NCBI RefSeq assembly: GCF_003314435.2
Contig: NZ_QNVY02000001.1
Span: 1,364,001-1,428,000 of the forward strand
From: Flavobacterium petrolei
GTDB taxonomy: Bacteria; Bacteroidota; Bacteroidia; Flavobacteriales; Flavobacteriaceae
DNA length: 64,000 nucleotides
Reading direction: 5' to 3'
Shown: positions 1 to 8,717 of the stretch, piece after piece
How positions within the stretch are numbered: position 1 is the stretch's first letter
Layout of the letters: each line of letters starts with the position of its first letter
The notes under the pieces: generated by a model
Told to the model about the DNA's origin: nothing
Database searches by the model: none
The model's input: only the letters and a program-made list of their open reading frames with translations
Position numbers and translations under genes: made by a program

Positions 1-1311
1 TACGGGTCTAGTTGAATATTGTGCCGTTATTTTGGCATGGTGTCCGTCAATAAAAAAGTTTGATCCCACGTCAAATTGTGTACTTGACTGTGTTAAAGCA
101 TCAAAGTTTTTGTAAGTAACAGCACCAAAGGGTTGGATTCTAACTTTAGGTTTTGCCTCTTTATTAGGCAATAAAATACCCGCTTGTGTATACCAAATAT
201 TTCCAGATCCAATCGTTGGCTGTGCATTTCCAGCTCCCGCTATAGCTCTACTCCCTGTGAAATTTGGATCTACTGAGCCAATATTCATAATCCCAACATT
301 ACGCAAATAATTAGGACCAAAATCATAGTCATATAGTACACTGTAACCTGTAACGGCCATTTTGTTTTCTTTTTTTCCAATAGGCATATCAAGAAAAACA
401 TCGGCAGAGAAAAGTTTGATGTCATGTTTGTTGATAGTGCTGTTTACAGAAGTTTTTGTGGCATCAGGCGCAGTGTAAAAACCAGCACCAATGTTGAATA
501 CTTTTTTAGTTCCTAAATAGCTACCTACTTTAAAAGGCAGTACATTGGCTTCTTGATCTAAAAACTGGTATTCGAAATAACCAGCCTTAGACCATTTTGT
601 CATACCACTGTTGTCTACGGCTACGGCATTCGATGCATTCGTGGTGTTTGTAGGTGTTAAGTTGGTAGCATAAGGTTTGTTGTAACTCAAGCGGTATTCT
701 AGTTTGCCATATTTCCCTTTAGCAAATAAACCCACTTGTCTGGCAAACTGATCAGAGTTTTCGATTAGTGGCCAGTTAAAAATTGGTGCGTCTATGGTTA
801 GGAAGTTTAGCGTTGAAGCCATCGTTAGTCTAGACAATCCCATGTAGTAGTGCAATCCAGCACCGAGGGTGAAACTAAATTTCTTATCTTTTTCTGGCAA
901 TACAACTGCATATTCATTCCATGCGTCATGAAAGAATAAACCAGGTTTTTTTCCGGCACCGTAGCCACCAGTACCTGAGGTTCCTGCTGCGCCACCGTTA
1001 ATAAAAGTTTGGTTGTTGATTCCAAAATGGGTTAAGATCATGTATCTTTTGGATACTTGAGCATAAGCTAGAAAACGCAACCGTCGATTACCAATGTCGG
1101 TTGCAGTTGATGTTGCCTCTCCTCCAATCATGGTTCCAGGATTCATTTCGGAAGAACGCATCCAGATTTGATTCCAAGCAATCACACGCATGAACTTGGA
1201 GCCGTCTTCGTTCAGGTTAAATTTTAATCCTGCAGCATAATCTGTTGAGCCCTGAGAAAAACCCTGCAGAGTCAGTAAGAGGACCGAAGCTGTGAAAAAT
1301 ATTTTTTTCAT
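1..1311 (-). CDS. Outer-membrane porin-like protein, 3' end beyond the window
   Basis: An open frame of 437 codons runs from an ATG at 1311 to the window edge without a stop, so the C-terminus is missing. The N-terminus is a clear Sec signal peptide (MKKIFFTASVLLLTLQGFSQ). The mature part has the alternating aromatic/polar pattern and Gly/Asn-rich turns of an outer-membrane beta-barrel, with phrases such as RRLRFLAYAQ, LGAGLHYYMG and VTGYSVLYDYDFGPNYLR. The size and style resemble the porin family proteins common in flavobacteria. The substrate cannot be read from the sequence. It lies 102 bases downstream of the zinc-ribbon/HTH gene on the same strand, so the two could share a transcript. 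Confidence 0.72.
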   Translation of the reverse strand, partial: MKKIFFTASVLLLTLQGFSQGSTDYAAGLKFNLNEDGSKFMRVIAWNQIWMRSSEMNPGTMIGGEATSTATDIGNRRLRFLAYAQVSKRYMILTHFGINNQTFINGGAAGTSGTGGYGAGKKPGLFFHDAWNEYAVVLPEKDKKFSFTLGAGLHYYMGLSRLTMASTLNFLTIDAPIFNWPLIENSDQFARQVGLFAKGKYGKLEYRLSYNKPYATNLTPTNTTNASNAVAVDNSGMTKWSKAGYFEYQFLDQEANVLPFKVGSYLGTKKVFNIGAGFYTAPDATKTSVNSTINKHDIKLFSADVFLDMPIGKKENKMAVTGYSVLYDYDFGPNYLRNVGIMNIGSVDPNFTGSRAIAGAGNAQPTIGSGNIWYTQAGILLPNKEAKPKVRIQPFGAVTYKNFDALTQSSTQFDVGSNFFIDGHHAKITAQYSTRPV

Positions 1312-1413
1312 AAAATAGGAATTGGTTATTAAATGGTTGGTTAATAAAGTGCCAAATTCAGTTATTTAATTCTAGAAAAAAATTTTGATATATTTTTGTG
1401 TAAACTGATATAG

Positions 1414-1833
1414 CTAATCTTTGAATCGCTCCCATTTTATCAGCATAAATTTATCACCAAGCTCGGTAATAATCATTCCTGCACCGGAGAGTAACTGTTT
1501 GTTTTTTAGATATTCAATTAGTTCTAAATGACTAAAAATCTTATAAGTAGGGTGGTAATTAGCATGAGATGGTTTTTTTATATTGTAGCTCTTTACCCAG
1601 TTGCTCACCGTGACATGTGAAACCCCGATAATCCGCTCGATTTCGCGAAAACTCAAGCCCTCGAGATAGAGTTGCAATGCTTTGGTCACATAGTAATCAT
1701 CTATCTTTTTACCGATTTTATTAACTGTAAAAAAATAATTGCACTTTTTACATAAGTACCTTTGTTTACTGTTGATTATGCCGCTTTTTATGATGTGATT
1801 ACTTTGGCATTTCGGGCAGGTTAAAATCTCCAT
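1414..1833 (-). CDS. Stand-alone zinc-ribbon plus helix-turn-helix protein (transposase-type DNA-binding domain)
   Basis: The protein has 139 residues. An N-terminal CPKCQSNH...CKKC zinc ribbon resembles the N-terminal domain of IS1/IS1595-type transposases. A helix-turn-helix follows (GLSFREIERIIGVSHVTVSNW). The C-terminal part (about 50 residues) has no DDE catalytic domain. I chose the ATG at 1833; the frame stays open to a TTG at 1869, but that would add a poorly coding N-terminus directly before the zinc ribbon. The absence of terminal inverted repeats or a catalytic partner argues for a domesticated regulator rather than a transposon. The porin just downstream on the same strand is a plausible but unproven target. 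Confidence 0.68.
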   Translation of the reverse strand: MEILTCPKCQSNHIIKSGIINSKQRYLCKKCNYFFTVNKIGKKIDDYYVTKALQLYLEGLSFREIERIIGVSHVTVSNWVKSYNIKKPSHANYHPTYKIFSHLELIEYLKNKQLLSGAGMIITELGDKFMLIKWERFKD

Positions 1834-2170
1834 ATATATAAATTTTGCATAAATATAGTAATTTTGCAACTATTGTTATTTTAATTTCGCAAAAAAAGTG
1901 GAAAAAAAATACGAACCCTTTATTTTTATTGGATTATCGATGCGTTTTTAGTAAATAAAATTGCTTTGTGAAAAGAGTTTGATTTTGTAAACCATTTGTC
2001 ATCTGACGAAATAATTCTTTAACAAATTAAAAAGAGAGGTTGTTGACCTAAAAGAAAAGGTTTGGGACTGTAACAATGGTTTAAAAACTAAAAATGCTCA
2101 ACCGTGCTTGGTATAGATTGTCGATTCGAGAAGATTTAGGGTATTGTAGAAAAGGTATAAAAACAAAAAA
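1834..2170. other. Intergenic stretch with a 9-bp direct repeat
   Basis: No convincing gene is present. The sequence aattttgca occurs at 1841-1849 and again at 1860-1868. The two copies are 19 bases apart, just upstream of the zinc-ribbon/HTH start at 1833, so they could be an operator for that protein. A plus-strand match to the -7 box (taattttg, 1859-1866) has no TTG at the proper distance. The rest is AT-rich with no hairpin I can support until the tRNA terminator. Confidence 0.4.
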
Positions 2171-2190
2171 CCCGAATATTTCTATTCGGG
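2171..2190 (-). terminator. Intrinsic terminator of tRNA-Phe
   Basis: On the minus strand an 8-bp stem (cccgaata/tattcggg) with a 4-base loop is followed by TTTTTTG. It begins six bases past the 3' end of the tRNA. Confidence 0.8.
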
Positions 2191-2195
2191 TTTTG

Positions 2196-2268
2196 TGGTA
2201 CCTCCAGGGATCGAACCAGGGACACATGGATTTTCAGTCCATTGCTCTACCATCTGAGCTAAGGTACC
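2196..2268 (-). tRNA. tRNA-Phe (GAA)
   Basis: The 73-nt cloverleaf has a 7-bp acceptor stem (GGTACCT/AGGTACC), D stem GCTC/GAGC, anticodon stem ATGGA/TCCAT and loop CTGAAAA giving anticodon GAA. The T loop is TTCGATC. The 3' CCA is not encoded (ACA follows the acceptor stem). The T stem has a central T-T mismatch (CCTGG/CCTGG). It has its own promoter upstream and terminator downstream, so it is a monocistronic tRNA. Confidence 0.95.
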
Positions 2269-2283
2269 TCGCTATTGCGGGTG

Positions 2284-2313
2284 CAAATATAGAATGATTT
2301 TTAGTTTATCCAA
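2284..2313 (-). promoter_or_regulatory. Promoter of tRNA-Phe
   Basis: On the minus strand TTG at 2313-2311 is followed by 19 bases and TATATTTG at 2291-2284, a full match to the Bacteroidetes TTG-N17-23-TAnnTTTG pattern. The -7 box continues as CACCCG. The predicted start is about 10 bases before the mature tRNA 5' end. Confidence 0.75.
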
Positions 2314-2366
2314 AACATTTTTTAAAAAAAATCAATTCGTACCTTCGCCACATCAAAAAACAAATT

Positions 2367-3101
2367 ATGATTTTAGTTGTCGATGTTGGGAATACCAGAA
2401 TTAAAGCTGCTGTATTTGAGGATGCTACCCTTTTTGAAATTTTTGTTTTTTCTAAAATAGAACTCCGAAAAAATATTGAAAATATTTTGGAAAAATTTCG
2501 AAATGTAACGGATTTGGTCATTTCCTCTGTCGGTGATGTTGAAAAACAGTCTTTTCTTAATTTTGACAAAGTGCTAAAAGTGCATTTCATCTCACATGAA
2601 GATTCTTTCCCGTTCCGAAACTGGTACGCGACTCCTAAAACCTTGGGAATTGACAGAATGGTCCTTGCTGCAGGAGCGACACTACAGTTTCCGAATCAGA
2701 ATCGATTGGTGATAGATGCAGGAACCTGTATTACTTATGATTTTATTGATGAGAATGATAATTATTTGGGTGGGGCTATTGCGCCAGGACTGCGCTTGCG
2801 TTACGAAGCTTTGCATAATTACACCGCGAAACTCCCTTTGTTATCATTGCAAACTCCGCAGGATTTGATTGGAAACTCCACTTCTGAATCTATTCATTCG
2901 GGAGTTGTTAACGGATTTGTCTATGAGATTGACGGTTTTATCGATGAATATAAAGCAAGATATCCAAATTTTATAATAATTTTAACGGGTGGCGATACAG
3001 ATTTTTTGGCTAAACGATTAAAAAATACCATATTTGCCAATTCAAATTTTCTTTTGGAAAGTTTGAGCCAAACATTTCAATATAAAATCAAAAATGATTA
3101 A
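2367..3101 (+). CDS. coaX: Type III pantothenate kinase
   Basis: This cytoplasmic enzyme (244 residues) phosphorylates pantothenate, the first step of coenzyme A synthesis. It belongs to the ASKHA-fold type III family. The phosphate-binding motif DVGNTR is at residues 6-11. The other family motifs are GIDRM (94-98), DAGT (117-120), GGAIAPG (135-141) and a late LTGGD. Length is typical of the family. A near-consensus -7 box (taccttcg, 2340-2347) lies 20 bases before the ATG. The last 8 bases overlap the next gene, so the two are probably translationally coupled at the head of an envelope operon. Confidence 0.95.
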   Translation: MILVVDVGNTRIKAAVFEDATLFEIFVFSKIELRKNIENILEKFRNVTDLVISSVGDVEKQSFLNFDKVLKVHFISHEDSFPFRNWYATPKTLGIDRMVLAAGATLQFPNQNRLVIDAGTCITYDFIDENDNYLGGAIAPGLRLRYEALHNYTAKLPLLSLQTPQDLIGNSTSESIHSGVVNGFVYEIDGFIDEYKARYPNFIIILTGGDTDFLAKRLKNTIFANSNFLLESLSQTFQYKIKND

Positions 3102-4344
3102 AAAAATTGTAGTAAGCGCTTGTTTGCTTTTATCATTAGTATCTTTTGCTCAAGAAGGAACATCTTCGCCCTATTCTTTCTATGGTATAGGTGATGTAAG
3201 GTTTAGAGGAACACTGGAAAATCGCTCTATGGGAGAAATTGCTGTCGAACAGGATAGTATTCACATGAACTTACAGAATCCGGCGAGTTATGCAAATTTG
3301 AAGTTGACAACCTTTACTTTAGGAGGGACTTATGCTACTACAAAATTGAAAACGGACACTGAATCAGCAAATGCCCGCAGAACAACCTTAGATTATCTTG
3401 CCGTAGGTTTGCCTTTGGGGAAATGGGGAGTTGGTTTCGGTTTGATTCCATATTCTTCTGTTGGATATAAAATTTCATCCGTTTCTGATGATCCGGCAGT
3501 GAATAACAGACGATTTAATGGTTCTGGTGGTATGAATAAGGCTTTTATTGGTGTCGGATATAAAATTACTCCTAATTTTAATATTGGTGCTGATGCCAGT
3601 TATAATTTCGGGAAGATTGAAACCAATAATTTTGAATACATCACAGATATTTCTATTGGTACAAGAGAATTAAATACGGTGGATTTATCTGGTGTAAATT
3701 TTAACCTTGGAATGATGTACAAAACTAAAATTAACAAAAAAGTATCTTTTTTTAGTAGCGTAAATTATTCATTAGAAAGCACTTTGAAAACTGAAAACAC
3801 CAGAAACATTTCAACGGCACTTTATAATTCAAATTTTGATTTATCAATTGTTGATGTTTTGGATGATGTAAAAACGGAGAAGAATTTCAAAATACCAAGT
3901 AAATATACTGCGCAAGCAGGTATTGGCGAAGCTAGAAAATGGTTAGTTGGGGTTGGATATACTTTTCAAGGAGCAGGTTCTATAGGTAATAGTTACAATT
4001 CACTTGATAATGTAACCTACGAGAAACATTCTAAATACAGCATCGGTGGATATTACATTCCAAATTACAATTCATTTTCCAATTATGCCAAAAGAATTGT
4101 TTACAGAGCTGGTTTCAGATTTGAAAATACCGGTTTAGTAATTAATTCAGAGCCTATTGAGGACATGGCGTTAACAGTAGGATTTGGAATGCCTTTGACG
4201 GGAACCTTTTCAAATGTAAATATTGGTCTTGAATTTGGTAAAAGAGGAACTACTGCGGCAAATTTAGTGGAAGAAAATTATGCTAACGTGAGCGTAGGTT
4301 TTTCACTAAATGAAAGATGGTTTGAAAAACGAAAATTCAACTAG
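3094..4344 (+). CDS. FadL/OMPP1-like outer-membrane beta-barrel protein
   Basis: The protein has 416 residues with a Sec signal peptide ending at FAQ (about residue 20). An N-terminal segment (SPYSFYGIGD, then NPASYANL) resembles the hatch region of the OMPP1/FadL/TodX family. The rest consists of amphipathic barrel strands ending in an aromatic-rich C-terminus. FadL relatives carry hydrophobic molecules across the outer membrane; the cargo here is unknown. The start codon overlaps coaX by 8 bases (ATGATTAA), which fixes it. The gene lies between coaX and lptC, suggesting a conserved envelope function. Confidence 0.75.
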   Translation: MIKKIVVSACLLLSLVSFAQEGTSSPYSFYGIGDVRFRGTLENRSMGEIAVEQDSIHMNLQNPASYANLKLTTFTLGGTYATTKLKTDTESANARRTTLDYLAVGLPLGKWGVGFGLIPYSSVGYKISSVSDDPAVNNRRFNGSGGMNKAFIGVGYKITPNFNIGADASYNFGKIETNNFEYITDISIGTRELNTVDLSGVNFNLGMMYKTKINKKVSFFSSVNYSLESTLKTENTRNISTALYNSNFDLSIVDVLDDVKTEKNFKIPSKYTAQAGIGEARKWLVGVGYTFQGAGSIGNSYNSLDNVTYEKHSKYSIGGYYIPNYNSFSNYAKRIVYRAGFRFENTGLVINSEPIEDMALTVGFGMPLTGTFSNVNIGLEFGKRGTTAANLVEENYANVSVGFSLNERWFEKRKFN

Positions 4345-4383
4345 TATAGATTGTTTGCTACAACTTCTCTGTAAGTTCATTGT

Positions 4384-4938
4384 ATGACTTTATTCAAAAA
4401 ATATTATTTTAAATGGTTTGTCACGGCTTTTGCTGTGACACTGTTTTTTGGGTGCGAAAGTAATTTTAAAGAAATACAAAAAATCAATTTTTCTGAATTT
4501 GTTCCAAGTAGTGACGCTGATATGGTGAATCTAAAATACACGGATTCAGGTCGTATTACCGCTGTTTTGGTGAGTGCAAAAATGTTGGATTACGCAAGTG
4601 TTGAATTTCCTTTTACAGAATTTCCTAAAGGAATTGATGTGACTTTGTACGATAAAAAAGCAAAAAAAACTTTTATCAAATCAAATTATGCAATCTCTTA
4701 TAAAGGAACGAATATTATTGATTTGCAAGGTAAAGTGAAAATTTTCACAGAACAAGGACAAACTCTGGAAACAGAACAGTTGTATTTTGATCAAAAAAAC
4801 GAGTGGTTTTTTACAGAAAGAAGGTTTAAATTAACCGATCCAAAAGGAGTTTCTAATGGACAAGGAATTGATTTCAGCAGGGATTTTAAAGTGATTAACT
4901 CTCAAAAAATAACAGGCGAAATAGAATCTGCCGATTAA
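4384..4938 (+). CDS. lptC: LPS export protein LptC
   Basis: The protein has 184 residues. It starts with a positively charged, hydrophobic N-terminus and a lipobox-like FFGC (Cys 24). The body is a single LptC beta-jellyroll, recognisable from strands such as GRITAVLVSAKMLDYA, then GIDVTLYDK and LETEQLYFDQ. LptC links the inner-membrane LptBFG transporter to LptA and passes lipopolysaccharide across the periplasm. A Cys-anchored version is usual in Bacteroidota. It lies 39 bases after the FadL-like gene and 12 bases before a small membrane protein in the same operon. Confidence 0.85.
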   Translation: MTLFKKYYFKWFVTAFAVTLFFGCESNFKEIQKINFSEFVPSSDADMVNLKYTDSGRITAVLVSAKMLDYASVEFPFTEFPKGIDVTLYDKKAKKTFIKSNYAISYKGTNIIDLQGKVKIFTEQGQTLETEQLYFDQKNEWFFTERRFKLTDPKGVSNGQGIDFSRDFKVINSQKITGEIESAD

Positions 4939-4950
4939 TATAAACACAAA

Positions 4951-5148
4951 ATGAATTACTTAAAATATACACAATACGTTTATCTTGTTTTTGGTGCGTA
5001 TTTCATTTATGATGGTTTTACAAAAGTGAATGAACCAGCATTAGGAAATCCTTGGTTGAGTTTTATGATTGCAGGATTGGCGGTTTTCATGTTTTTCTTC
5101 AGGAGAAAATTTGCTAAAAAATTCGAAGATCGAAACAAAAAATCCTAG
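4951..5148 (+). CDS. Small two-helix membrane protein, function unknown
   Basis: The protein has 65 residues with two predicted membrane helices (about 9-23 and 35-51) and a strongly basic C-terminal tail (RRKFAKKFEDRNKK). I do not recognise a family. It lies 12 bases after lptC and only 3 bases before the next ATG, so it is embedded in the operon. That position supports it being a real gene despite its size. Confidence 0.7.
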   Translation: MNYLKYTQYVYLVFGAYFIYDGFTKVNEPALGNPWLSFMIAGLAVFMFFFRRKFAKKFEDRNKKS

Positions 5149-5151
5149 TTT

Positions 5152-6411
5152 ATGGAAGTTAGTATTATCATATTGTGTCTAATACTAAGTGCTTTTTTTT
5201 CAGGAATGGAGATAGCCTTTGTCTCTTCGAATAAAATATATCTTGAAATCGAAAAAAAACAAGATAATTTTCTATCAAAAATACTGACCAAGCTTACTGA
5301 AAAGCCAACAAATTTTATTGTTACCATGCTTATTGGAAATACCATAGCAATGGTGGTTTACGGTTTTTTTATGGGTGATGTAGTGCTGCAATGGTGTGTT
5401 GCTCTAGGATTTCATTTCTCAGATTGGTTAAGTCTACTGTTACAAATCTTCATTTCGGCACTGATTATTTTGGTTACCGCTGAGTTTTTTCCAAAAGTTT
5501 TCTTTCAGATTTATGCCAACTCGGTAATAAAATTTTTTGCAATACCCGCGTACATTTTTTATAAGATTTTCTATTTTATCTCCACTTTTTTTATTGCGAT
5601 TTCTGATTTCATTTTGAGGAAATTCTTCAAAACCGAAGGAGATACGATTCAGTTGTATTTTAGTAAAATTGAACTTGGAAATTACATTACGGAACAAATG
5701 AGCAGTGTGGAGGATAATGAAACCGTGGATTCTGAAATATTGATGTTTCAAAATGCATTGGAATTTTCAGGTGTGAAAGCCAGAGATGTGATGAGTCCAA
5801 GGATAGAAATAATAGCAGTTGAGGTTTTTGATTCTATCGAAGAACTGAAACAATTATTTATAGAAACGGGCTATTCTAAAATTGTGGTATATCAGAATTC
5901 CCTTGACGATATTGTGGGTTATGTACATTCTTTCGATTTGTTTAAAAAGCCAAAAAATATCAAAGAAATTGTGATTCCTGTTGAATTTGTGCCTGAAACA
6001 ATATTCATCAAAGATGCTATGAATTTGCTTACCAAAAAGCGGAAAAGTGTTGCTGTTGTTTTAGATGAATATGGCGGGACTTCAGGAATTATTACTATTG
6101 AAGATATTGTAGAAGAGCTTTTTGGTGAAATTGAAGACGAACATGATTCTGATGAAGAATTGTTGGAAAAAGAATTGGGTGAAGGTGTTTTTTTATTTTC
6201 GACTCGTTTAGATGTGGAATATTTGAACCAAACCTATAAACTTCAAATTCCGGAAGGAGATTCTTACGGAACACTGGGCGGTTTTATTGTCGATTTCACG
6301 AAAGAAATTCCGCAAAAAGGAGCCGAAATTACCATAGGCAGCTATCATTTTATAATTGAAGAAGCCACAAATAAGAAAATTGAATTGGTGAAAATGACCG
6401 TGCAAGAGTGA
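5152..6411 (+). CDS. Hemolysin C/CorC-type CNNM transporter-like protein with CBS domains
   Basis: The protein has 419 residues. The first half is a CNNM (DUF21) membrane domain with about four helices and the family-typical LSAFFSGMEIAFVSSN start. It is followed by two CBS motifs (about residues 205-325; SPRIEIIAVEV and LDEYGGTSGIITIEDIVEELFGEIEDE). The C-terminal CorC/HlyC domain begins near SYGTLGGFIVD. Relatives are implicated in Mg2+/Co2+ export or, as GldE, in gliding motility. GldE usually lies next to gldD, which is not seen here, so the general name is safer. It begins 3 bases after the small membrane protein. Confidence 0.85.
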   Translation: MEVSIIILCLILSAFFSGMEIAFVSSNKIYLEIEKKQDNFLSKILTKLTEKPTNFIVTMLIGNTIAMVVYGFFMGDVVLQWCVALGFHFSDWLSLLLQIFISALIILVTAEFFPKVFFQIYANSVIKFFAIPAYIFYKIFYFISTFFIAISDFILRKFFKTEGDTIQLYFSKIELGNYITEQMSSVEDNETVDSEILMFQNALEFSGVKARDVMSPRIEIIAVEVFDSIEELKQLFIETGYSKIVVYQNSLDDIVGYVHSFDLFKKPKNIKEIVIPVEFVPETIFIKDAMNLLTKKRKSVAVVLDEYGGTSGIITIEDIVEELFGEIEDEHDSDEELLEKELGEGVFLFSTRLDVEYLNQTYKLQIPEGDSYGTLGGFIVDFTKEIPQKGAEITIGSYHFIIEEATNKKIELVKMTVQE

Positions 6412-6519
6412 TTTTTATTATGAAAATAAAATTTCTTGCAAAATAAAACGCTACTAGTATAATTATTAATTAGATAATTGTATTTTCGCAAACTGAATAT
6501 AAAAATTAACAACAATAAA

Positions 6520-8616
6520 ATGGCAGTTTTACAAAAAATTAGACAACGTTCACTTCTTCTGATACTCGTTATCGGGTTTTGTTTATTAGCATTTATCATA
6601 GGTGATATATTCAACAGCGGTGGTTTCAACAGTACATCAAAAGATGTAGGAAGCATCGATGGAAAAGATATTTCATTCGAGGATTTTAGAGTTAAAGTTA
6701 GTAATGTTGAAAAAAGTGGTCAAGGGATAACTTCAACTGAAGCCGCAAACAGAGTTTGGGAGCAAGAGGTTTCTGTTGCTTTGTTAACTTCTGAATTTGA
6801 AAAATTAGGACTTAGAGTAGGTGAAAAACACCTAATGGAAGTTTTGAAATCAGATCAAAATATTGGTGGAAATCCATTGTTTTTAAATGCTGCTGGAGTA
6901 TTTGATGTTGCTAAATTCAAAGAATATTTTAAAGCGAATCCTGCGCAAGCTCAATTCTTAAAAGATAGAGAGAAAGATGCAGATCTTAACGCAAAATACC
7001 AAATTTACAATACATTGATCAAAGCTTCAGTTTTTACAACTGAAAGCGAAGGGAAAATGAAATATGAGATGGAAGCAAATAAAGTTAATTTTGCTTACGT
7101 TGCGGGTTTGTATTCTACAATTAAAGATAGTGAAGTTAAAATTACTGATGCTGAAATTGTTGATTTCATGAAGAAAGATGAAAAAAAATACAAAGCTGAC
7201 GAATCTCGTGAAGTAGAATATGTTTTGATCGAAGACAAAGCATCTCCATCGGATGAAGCTGAAGTAAAATCGAAAATTACTGCGCTGTTATCAGGAAGCG
7301 TAGTGTACAATCAAGCTTCAGGTAAAAATGATACTGTAGCAGGATTTAGATCAACTACTAATACAATTGACTTTGTAAATTCAAATTCTGATGTTCCTTA
7401 TGATTCAACTTATATCGCTAAGAAAGATTTGCCTGCTGTAGATGCTGATAAATTGTTCAACTTAGCTCCAGGTCAAGTTTATGGTCCGTATATGTTTGGA
7501 AAATACTACTGTATTTCTAAATCTATGGGAATGAAACCAGGGGTAAATGCTAAAGCAAGTCATATTTTAATTGGTTACGAAGGAACTCAAGTTCCAAATC
7601 AAAAAGAGAAAAGAACTAAAGAACAAGCTAAAGCTAAAGCCGAAAGTATTTTGGCACAAGTAACCGCAAATCCGGATAGTTTCATGATGTTGGCTTTTAC
7701 AGCTTCTGATGATTCATCTGCACAACAAGGTGGTGATTTAGGTTATTTTGGTCCAAACCAAATGGTGAAACCGTTTAATGATTTTGTTTTCAGTAATGGG
7801 ATTGGTAAAGTAGGTTTAGTTGAAACTGATTTTGGTTTTCACGTGATTAAAATTACGGATAAGCAAGACGGAATTCGTTTGGCTACTGTAGCCCAAAGAG
7901 TTGAAGCTTCAGAAGCAACTTCAGATAAAATATTTACGCAGGCAACCAAATTAGAAATGGATGCGGCTGATAAAGATTTTAATAAAGTTGCAAAAGATAT
8001 GGGACTTAAAGTTGCTCCAGCTGTTTCCGTAAAAGGAATGGACGAAAACTTTGGAACATTAGGAAATCAAAGAACAATCGTAAGATGGGCTTTTGAGGAC
8101 GGAGTAAAAGAAGGATCTGTGAAAAGATTTGAAGTTGCTAATGTTGGACACGTTATTGCAAAGTTAAAAAGTATTGATAAATCTGGTTTAGTTGCCGTTT
8201 CTGTCGCGAGACCTTATGTAGAGCAAATACTAAAAAATAAGAAAAAAGCGGAACTGATCAAAGCAAAAATGACGGGTTCTTCACTTGAAGCAATTGCGAA
8301 AGCAGTAGGTGGAACGGTGCAACAAGCAGCTGGTCTTACTATGGAAAATGCAATGTTGCCAAATGTTGGTCCAGAGCCAAAAGTAGTGGGTAATGCATTT
8401 GCTTTATCAGCAAATAAAATGTCCGCTCCAATTGACGGAAATACTGGTGTATATGTGGTTAAAAACACAAGTACAGTAAAAGCGCCAGCTTTGAAAAATC
8501 ATGCGCCTTACGTTGCTAAATTGAAAGCGCAAAGTGCTTCAGATGCGAACAGAGTTGTTCCTGCTTTGAAAGCTAACGCTAAAATTGAAGATAACAGACA
8601 AGATTTTAATTACTAG
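6520..8616 (+). CDS. ppiD: PpiD/SurA-like peptidyl-prolyl isomerase, inner-membrane anchored
   Basis: The protein has 698 residues. One N-terminal membrane helix (LLLILVIGFCLLAFIIGDIF) leads into a SurA_N-type chaperone domain (about 35-220) and a parvulin domain (about 340-450; ASHILIGYEG, GGDLGYFGPNQMVKPFND, TDFGFHVIKI). A long C-terminal chaperone region follows. I chose the ATG at 6520 (MAVLQKIRQRS) rather than an upstream ATG at 6478, because PpiD proteins begin with a short basic stretch before the helix and the upstream 14 codons are unlike coding sequence. It probably helps outer-membrane proteins fold in the periplasm. Confidence 0.9.
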   Translation: MAVLQKIRQRSLLLILVIGFCLLAFIIGDIFNSGGFNSTSKDVGSIDGKDISFEDFRVKVSNVEKSGQGITSTEAANRVWEQEVSVALLTSEFEKLGLRVGEKHLMEVLKSDQNIGGNPLFLNAAGVFDVAKFKEYFKANPAQAQFLKDREKDADLNAKYQIYNTLIKASVFTTESEGKMKYEMEANKVNFAYVAGLYSTIKDSEVKITDAEIVDFMKKDEKKYKADESREVEYVLIEDKASPSDEAEVKSKITALLSGSVVYNQASGKNDTVAGFRSTTNTIDFVNSNSDVPYDSTYIAKKDLPAVDADKLFNLAPGQVYGPYMFGKYYCISKSMGMKPGVNAKASHILIGYEGTQVPNQKEKRTKEQAKAKAESILAQVTANPDSFMMLAFTASDDSSAQQGGDLGYFGPNQMVKPFNDFVFSNGIGKVGLVETDFGFHVIKITDKQDGIRLATVAQRVEASEATSDKIFTQATKLEMDAADKDFNKVAKDMGLKVAPAVSVKGMDENFGTLGNQRTIVRWAFEDGVKEGSVKRFEVANVGHVIAKLKSIDKSGLVAVSVARPYVEQILKNKKKAELIKAKMTGSSLEAIAKAVGGTVQQAAGLTMENAMLPNVGPEPKVVGNAFALSANKMSAPIDGNTGVYVVKNTSTVKAPALKNHAPYVAKLKAQSASDANRVVPALKANAKIEDNRQDFNY

Positions 8617-8642
8617 TCAAAAAGTAATTAATCATAATAAAA

Positions 8643-8676
8643 AATCCCGATACATGCTGAATGTATCGGGATTTTG
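8643..8676. terminator. Bidirectional terminator between ppiD and the GHMP kinase gene
   Basis: A perfect 14-bp stem (aaatcccgatacat/atgtatcgggattt) with a 5-base loop lies between two convergent genes. Runs of A on the left and T on the right let it act in both directions. Confidence 0.85.
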
Positions 8677-8717
8677 CTTTTATTCAATTTTTTGAGGAAG
8701 AGGATTCAGTATTGTAA

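Noticed and set aside
1414..1869. Insertion sequence at the left end of the window
   Set aside because: Only the zinc-ribbon/HTH half of a transposase is present, with no catalytic domain, terminal inverted repeats or target duplication.
2094..2297. Plus-strand open frame of 67 codons
   Set aside because: It spans the whole tRNA-Phe gene, its terminator and promoter in the antisense direction, so it is a chance frame.
5152..6411. Gliding protein GldE
   Set aside because: The CNNM/CBS layout fits, but gldD is not adjacent and the gene sits in the coaX-lptC operon, so the specific name is not supported.
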